NCBI RefSeq assembly: GCF_900106035.1
Contig: NZ_FNUC01000003.1
Coordinates: 1,178,001 to 1,242,000 of the forward strand
Direction of reading: 5' to 3'
Length of the DNA: 64,000 nucleotides
DNA from: Jiangella alba
Lineage (GTDB): Bacteria > Actinomycetota > Actinomycetes > Jiangellales > Jiangellaceae
Each line of letters starts with the position of its first letter. Position 1 is the first letter of the stretch. A program made the translations under genes and the position numbers. The notes beneath the pieces are model-generated. The model saw only the letters and a program-made list of their open reading frames with translations, was not told the DNA's origin and did no database searches. Of this stretch, positions 59,172 through 64,000 are shown piece by piece.

Positions 59172-62100
59172 CTACAGCTCCCGGACTCGGACGTTGCGGA
59201 ACTCCATCTGGTCGTTGTTGCCGTGGTTCTGCAGACCGATGTATCCGCTGAGGAACTGGCGCAGGTCGGTCGGCGGGTCACCCGCGCGCGACGACTCGAT
59301 GCCAGGGACGTTGTCGAACTCGTTGATCACCACGCCGTTGCGGATGATCGTGTAGTGCTGACCCTCGACCCGGATCTCGTAGTCGTTCCAGACCCCCTTC
59401 GGAGTGGCGCCCGAGCCGGGCAGCCCGATCGGGTCGAAGTTGTAGACCGACCCGGTCTTCTGCGGCTCGCCCGTCTCACCGTCGTAGAGCTGGATCTCAT
59501 GGCCGCAGTAGATCGCGACCCAGGCCGGCGAGTTCGCCGCGGAACCGACGCGCCCGCACTCCGGACGTTCCGCCAGCGGCTGGTTCGGGTTCGGGAACCG
59601 GATGAACACACCGCTGTTGGCCCGCGTGGTGCCGGGTGACACGTCACGGAACTGGAGCCGGATCGAGTAGTCCGCGAACTCCTGGGCGGAGTACCAGAGC
59701 ATGCCCAGCCCGCCGCGGCTGAGGATCGTCCCGTCGTCCTGCAGCTCGAAGAAGCCGCCGGGCGCCTGGGTCCAGCCCTCGAGGGACTCGGCGGTCCCGT
59801 CGAAGATGGCGTCCCAGCCGGTGTCGCCGGGCGTGCCGATCTCGGACTGCGCCGCCAGCCGCGTCAGCGTGGCCTTCTCCCGCGCCGTGATGACGCCGTC
59901 AGAGGCCAGGCCGTTCGCGGTGTCGGTGACGTGCCGGACGAACTGGCCGTGGTTCGGCCAGCTGCTCTCGTCGTCGATGAGGTCGTTGATCGTGCAGCCC
60001 TCGCCGACGACGTCGTTGGCCACGCCGGTGTCGGTGTCGCGCAGGAAGACCGTGGAGCGGTCGTCCGGCACGGCGCACCCGACGGTGACGTCGACCTCGG
60101 TGGTCATGGTCTCGCCGTCGGCGTACGTCACCGTGAGCGTCGCGGTGTAGCTGCCCACCGCGCCGTAGGTGTGCCGCGGGTTCGCCTCGTCCGACGTCGC
60201 GCCGTCGCCGAAGTCCCACGCGTAGGACACGCCGCCGGAGCGGGCGCCGGTGAACGCGATGGTCAGCGGCTTGTTCTGCACGGCCGTCGCCGACGCCGTC
60301 GCCACCGGGGTGGCCGGGCCGCCGTTGTAGACCACGCGGAGCAGCTTCTGGTTCGGGGTGAGGCTGAAGAACCCGCCGCTGTAGTCGGACATGTAGAGGG
60401 CGCCGTCCGGGCCGAACCGCGACGTCATCATCCAGCTGTTCAGCTGGTTGCTGCCGGCGCCGTGCGGGATGATCGGGACCAGGTTCTCCGCGAACAGCGG
60501 CGGCGCCTGCTCCTCGATGCCCTCCGGGTCGACGGTGACGGCGATCCGGCTGCTCGAGCCGCAGTTGTCACCGAGAATCCACTTGCCCTCCCAGTACGAC
60601 GGCCACGAGACGCCGCTGTCGGTGTCGACCAGCGACTCGCGGAACGTCGGGCCGGTCATGACGGCCTGGCAACCGCCGCTGCGCATGTACGGGAACCCGT
60701 AGGTGGCGTCGTCGTTGTCGTACGTCGGGACGCCGTCGCCACGGTCCGGGAAGTCCGGGTTACCGCCCTGCGGGGAGTACCAGATCATGTTGTCGCGGGC
60801 GTCCGGGATGTCGACCAGGCCGGTGTTGCGCGGCGAGGTGTTCATCAGGTTGCCCTTGCAGTCGTACCAGTCGGTCAGCACCGACGCGTCGGTGTTGCTG
60901 CGGTCGCGGTACGGCTGCCGGTTGCCCATGCAGTACGGCCAGCCCTGGTTGCCCGCCGACGTGATGATCGTCGCCGTCTCGTACTTGGCCGGGCCGAGGT
61001 CGGCGTTCGGGCCGCCGGCGTCGGGGCCGACCCAGGCGGCGTGCAGGTAGTCCGTCACCGGGTCGACGTACAGGGTCGAGATGTTGCGCACGCCCATGAC
61101 GTAGATCTCCGGGCGGGTCTTGCCTCCGCCCTCCTCCTCGCCGGTGAACAGGTTGCCGTCGGGGATGGTGTACGTCCCGTCGGCCTCCGGGTGGATGCGC
61201 AGGATCTTGCCGTTCAGGTCGTTCGTGTTGCCCGACGTGCGGCGCGCGTCCTGGAACGAGTACCCGCCGAACTCCTGCGTCCAGTTGTTGCCGGAGTAGC
61301 CGCTGGAGCCGCCGGAGGAGTTGCTGTCGCCGACGCCGACGTACAGGTTGCCGTCGGAGTCGAAGTCCATGCCGCCGCCGGCGTGGCAGCAGCTGTGGAT
61401 CTGGGTCTCCCACGACAGCAGGTCCGTGCGGCTGTCGAGGTCGAGCTCCTGCGTCTCGTGGTCGTAGGTGAACCGCGAGATGGTCCGGTCACCGACGCGG
61501 CGCTCGCGGTCGAGCGAGTCGTACGGCATCCAGTAGGTGTAGATCCAGCCGTTGTCCATGAACGCCGGGTCCAGCGCGATGCCGACCAGACCGTCCTCGG
61601 CCTTCACCAGTTCGCTCCCGCTGCCGCGGTTGCCGAACACGTCGAGCGAGGCCAGCTGTGTGACGTCGCCGCTCTCCGGGTCCCACTGGTGGATCGTGCC
61701 GCAGCCGCGGCCGACGTTCGGGTCGTCCCACGACGCGATCGGGCCGGTGGCGCAGGCCGCCTTGCCGATGTAGAAGACGGTGCCGTCGGCGGCGACGTCC
61801 AGGCCGTGCGGCTCGCCGTTCTGGTCCAGCTGGCCCGGCTGGTTCTGCGCCGTCAGACGCTCGATCTCGTAGTTCGCGCCGATGGTGGCCTGGCAGTCGC
61901 CGCGCACGAGACCGGTGGTCCACTGCAGGGCGCCGGTGATGTGGCTGCGGACCTCGGCGTTGCTCCAGCTCTGCTCCGCGCCGCCCATGCTCGTGTAGAA
62001 CGAGCGGCCGCCGTCGTAGTCACGGCACCACGAGATCGGGTGGAACGCGCCGTTCGCGCCCTCGCCCGGCTCATAGGTGTTCTCCTGGACCTGCGCGACG

Positions 62101-63260
62101 GTGTGCACCGTGCCGACCGGGTTGGGCGCCCAGTTGGTCCAGCGGTCCGTGAGCGTCAGCTCCAGCGGCAGCCCGTCGTTGGCCGGGTGCTGCCGGTCGA
62201 CGATGCTGACGGTGGCCTCCAGCGCCGGCACCGGCGGCGGCTCGACGATATCGCCGGCGAAGAACTGCAGCTCGGCCAGCTGCGTGATGGAGTCGCCGGA
62301 GTTGCGGGTGATGTCCAGCCGGAGGTACTCGTAGGCCGTCGTGTTCGCGATCGTGTAGGCCTTGGTCTGGAACCGCTCCGGGAAGTCCTCGTTGGTCCGC
62401 CGGTCGATGTCGGTCCAGGTCGTCCCGTCGTTCGAGCCCTGCAGGGTCCAGTCCTGCGGGTCGCGGCCGGCGGAGTCGTTGGCCGACGACAGCGCGTACT
62501 GGTTCACCGCGGCCGCCTCGGTCAGCCGGACGGTGATCTGCGCCGTCCGCACGAAGCCCAGCCACTTGGTGTTGACGTTGCCGTCGACCAGCTTGGGCGC
62601 GTCCTCGTTCGGCGGGTTGTTGGCGGTGGCGCTGACGGAGGCGACGTCGAGCGAGTCGGGCAGCGCGCCGACCGGCCGGGAGCCGATCAGCCCGGTGAAC
62701 CACTCCGACCGCTCCTGCGCGCGCGAGGCGTCGCCGATGCCGAGGAAGCCGCCGCCGTCCTCGACGAAGGCCTCGAGCGCGTCCTCCTGGGACGGCGTCA
62801 GCTCGGTGCCGATGGCGGACAGGAACACGACACCGCGGTAGCCGGCCAGCGTGCTCGCCGAGAAGCTGGCGGGGTCCGACGACACGTCGACGCCGATGCC
62901 GCTGGCCGCGCCCAGCTCCTGCACCGCCGCGACTGCGGCCGCGACGGGGTCGACCTGCTCGGCGGCGGCGCCGTGGAAGACCAGCACCTTGGCGCCGTCG
63001 GCGGCGTTCGCCTTGGCGGCGGCCAGCGCCTGGCGTGCGGCGGGGCTGGCGTCGTCAGCGGCGTTGGAGGCCTTGTCGGCCGGTGCGCTGGAGGCGCTCG
63101 GCGAGGGTTCGGCCGGTTCCGGCTCCGGCTGCCCCTGCGCGGGCAGCGCGGTCACGCTCAGCGCCAGGACGGCCGTGCTCGCCAGGACGATCGTGCGGCG
63201 CCACCGTGCGGATCTCGCCGGTGGCCCTCCTCCCGGACGGACGAGGCTGGTGCGTCTCAT
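59172..63260 (-). CDS. Secreted mosaic: ThuA split by a discoidin domain, sugar dehydrogenase, PKD, shared module, DUF1080
   Basis: A 1362-residue exported protein. After a signal peptide (about 1-43) and a proline/serine linker, the first half of a ThuA fold (about 85-200) is interrupted by an F5/8-type discoidin domain (about 202-335), and ThuA then resumes (about 345-460; FHPISWCRDYDGGRSFYTSMG). A soluble quinoprotein glucose dehydrogenase-like propeller follows (about 463-980; GLVGIALDP, CCHAGGGMDFD), then a PKD domain (985-1060; SYAWDFGDGATS), the CTINDLIDDE module (1062-1140) and a C-terminal DUF1080 / 3-keto-disaccharide hydrolase domain (1145-1362; FEL-type jelly roll). AAGGAG precedes ATG 63260. 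Likely oxidises and cleaves polymer-bound or keto sugars. Confidence 0.88.
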   Translation of the reverse strand: MRRTSLVRPGGGPPARSARWRRTIVLASTAVLALSVTALPAQGQPEPEPAEPSPSASSAPADKASNAADDASPAARQALAAAKANAADGAKVLVFHGAAAEQVDPVAAAVAAVQELGAASGIGVDVSSDPASFSASTLAGYRGVVFLSAIGTELTPSQEDALEAFVEDGGGFLGIGDASRAQERSEWFTGLIGSRPVGALPDSLDVASVSATANNPPNEDAPKLVDGNVNTKWLGFVRTAQITVRLTEAAAVNQYALSSANDSAGRDPQDWTLQGSNDGTTWTDIDRRTNEDFPERFQTKAYTIANTTAYEYLRLDITRNSGDSITQLAELQFFAGDIVEPPPVPALEATVSIVDRQHPANDGLPLELTLTDRWTNWAPNPVGTVHTVAQVQENTYEPGEGANGAFHPISWCRDYDGGRSFYTSMGGAEQSWSNAEVRSHITGALQWTTGLVRGDCQATIGANYEIERLTAQNQPGQLDQNGEPHGLDVAADGTVFYIGKAACATGPIASWDDPNVGRGCGTIHQWDPESGDVTQLASLDVFGNRGSGSELVKAEDGLVGIALDPAFMDNGWIYTYWMPYDSLDRERRVGDRTISRFTYDHETQELDLDSRTDLLSWETQIHSCCHAGGGMDFDSDGNLYVGVGDSNSSGGSSGYSGNNWTQEFGGYSFQDARRTSGNTNDLNGKILRIHPEADGTYTIPDGNLFTGEEEGGGKTRPEIYVMGVRNISTLYVDPVTDYLHAAWVGPDAGGPNADLGPAKYETATIITSAGNQGWPYCMGNRQPYRDRSNTDASVLTDWYDCKGNLMNTSPRNTGLVDIPDARDNMIWYSPQGGNPDFPDRGDGVPTYDNDDATYGFPYMRSGGCQAVMTGPTFRESLVDTDSGVSWPSYWEGKWILGDNCGSSSRIAVTVDPEGIEEQAPPLFAENLVPIIPHGAGSNQLNSWMMTSRFGPDGALYMSDYSGGFFSLTPNQKLLRVVYNGGPATPVATASATAVQNKPLTIAFTGARSGGVSYAWDFGDGATSDEANPRHTYGAVGSYTATLTVTYADGETMTTEVDVTVGCAVPDDRSTVFLRDTDTGVANDVVGEGCTINDLIDDESSWPNHGQFVRHVTDTANGLASDGVITAREKATLTRLAAQSEIGTPGDTGWDAIFDGTAESLEGWTQAPGGFFELQDDGTILSRGGLGMLWYSAQEFADYSIRLQFRDVSPGTTRANSGVFIRFPNPNQPLAERPECGRVGSAANSPAWVAIYCGHEIQLYDGETGEPQKTGSVYNFDPIGLPGSGATPKGVWNDYEIRVEGQHYTIIRNGVVINEFDNVPGIESSRAGDPPTDLRQFLSGYIGLQNHGNNDQMEFRNVRVREL

Positions 63261-63342
63261 CGTTGCTCCTTCGATCGAGGTGCGCTCGTGCCTGTGCGTT
63301 CTCGGCCCTGATGGATGTCAGCGGTGGTGCGGGCGGTCCTGC

Positions 63343-64000
63343 CTAGCCGGCGTGGCCCCCGTGTCCTCCTCCGTGTCCTGCGTGGTAGCGGTCGATCGCC
63401 TCCTGTGCGTGGTCGGGGATGCTGCCGTCCTCGTTGCGGACCAGGAAGACGCCGGACATGCCGCCGTCGGAGTGGAACTGCACGTGGCAGTGGTACATCC
63501 ACGCGCCGGGGCCGACGCCTTCGCCGGCGATCACCTGGAACCCGAACGAGCTGCCGGGGTTGAGGTCCTTGTTGTCGACCGCCGGGGTGGGGTCGTTGGG
63601 GCCGTCGAGGTAGCCGGTCCGGTTGTCGGCCCACCGGTGGGCGTGCACGTGGAAGGTGTGCTCCATGCTTCCGTGGCCGATCGCCAGCCACTCCACGCGC
63701 TCGCCCAGCACGGCGTCGAACATCGGCGTCTCGGGCGCCATCTTGTTGTTGATCGTCATGTCGTTGAACACGACGACGAACGTCTTGTCCGGCAGCAGGT
63801 CGCCCTTGCGGCGCACGATCAGGCCGCCGTAGAGGCCCTTCTGCAGGCCCTGGGTGCCGTGGTCGCCGTACGCGTGGTCGTGGTAGTGCCAGTAGCCCGC
63901 GCTGCCCGGCAGCCAGGCCCGTCCGCCCGCCGTCGTGCGCTCCCTGGTGCGCCACACGTAGGTGCGGGTCTCGCCCGGCAGGTTGTAGGACGCGTTGAAC
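63343..64000 (-). CDS. Multicopper oxidase, N-terminus beyond the window
   Basis: The C-terminal 219 residues of a laccase-like or nitrite-reductase-like copper oxidase. [18 protein letters not shown] and the C-terminal [16 protein letters not shown] (type 1 Cys, with His and Met, plus type 2/3 histidines) show an active copper centre. The end is glycine/histidine-rich ([10 protein letters not shown]). The frame is open to the right edge. It lies 82 bases upstream of the ThuA mosaic in the same direction, so an operon is likely. It probably accepts electrons from a partner such as the nearby cupredoxin. Confidence 0.9.
   Translation of the reverse strand, partial: FNASYNLPGETRTYVWRTRERTTAGGRAWLPGSAGYWHYHDHAYGDHGTQGLQKGLYGGLIVRRKGDLLPDKTFVVVFNDMTINNKMAPETPMFDAVLGERVEWLAIGHGSMEHTFHVHAHRWADNRTGYLDGPNDPTPAVDNKDLNPGSSFGFQVIAGEGVGPGAWMYHCHVQFHSDGGMSGVFLVRNEDGSIPDHAQEAIDRYHAGHGGGHGGHAG

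Overview
The window is high-GC DNA (about 70% or more by eye) with strong third-position GC bias, frequent GTG starts, four-base start/stop overlaps, leaderless promoters, and families typical of Actinomycetota: ROK and LacI regulators, MMPL and DHA2 transporters, a spore-associated-protein-like exoprotein, FBP-domain protein, GrpB and GNAT enzymes. The set resembles soil actinomycetes such as Jiangellaceae, but the genus is a guess. No phage, insertion sequence, CRISPR array or rRNA is visible. One tRNA (CAU anticodon) is present.

Layout. 1-9.8 kb: a truncated secreted PIG-L deacetylase, divergent from a tightly coupled operon: ROK regulator, Fbp/Pot-type ABC importer with a fused double permease, creatininase-family amidohydrolase, argininosuccinate-lyase-like enzyme, ROK kinase. 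10-16 kb: an alpha-glucoside-type uptake and hydrolysis operon (LacI regulator, GH13 glucosidase, binding protein, two permeases). 16-24.5 kb: MFS and MMPL exporters, a TmrB-like P-loop protein, a tandem pair of two-domain acetyltransferases with a striking similarity gradient, a lyxose-isomerase-like protein and a TrmB/LuxR hybrid regulator. 24.6-30.3 kb: a 1902-residue secreted subtilase carrying two Kelch-type propellers. 30-43 kb: mostly single small genes, many read from leaderless promoters.

43-53.3 kb: the best candidate for an undescribed pathway. Amidohydrolase and DegT/DnrJ aminotransferase genes diverge from a seven-gene, gap-free operon: ribose-type ABC importer, M24 metallopeptidase, four-carbon acid sugar kinase-like protein, HpcH/HpaI aldolase and SDR. 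A FadR-type GntR gene follows. A perfect 16-bp palindrome lies in the divergent promoter, and a related near-palindrome lies before the GntR gene, which suggests one regulon. The substrate is not known.

55.9-64 kb: a secreted redox locus read leftward. It holds a multicopper oxidase (truncated by the window), a 1362-residue mosaic (ThuA split by a discoidin domain, sugar dehydrogenase propeller, PKD, DUF1080), and a cupredoxin followed by eight 94-residue Ig-like repeats. The last two proteins share an unnamed module of about 80 residues centred on GCTINDLIDDE and WPNHGQFVRHV, the most interesting protein-level novelty in the window.
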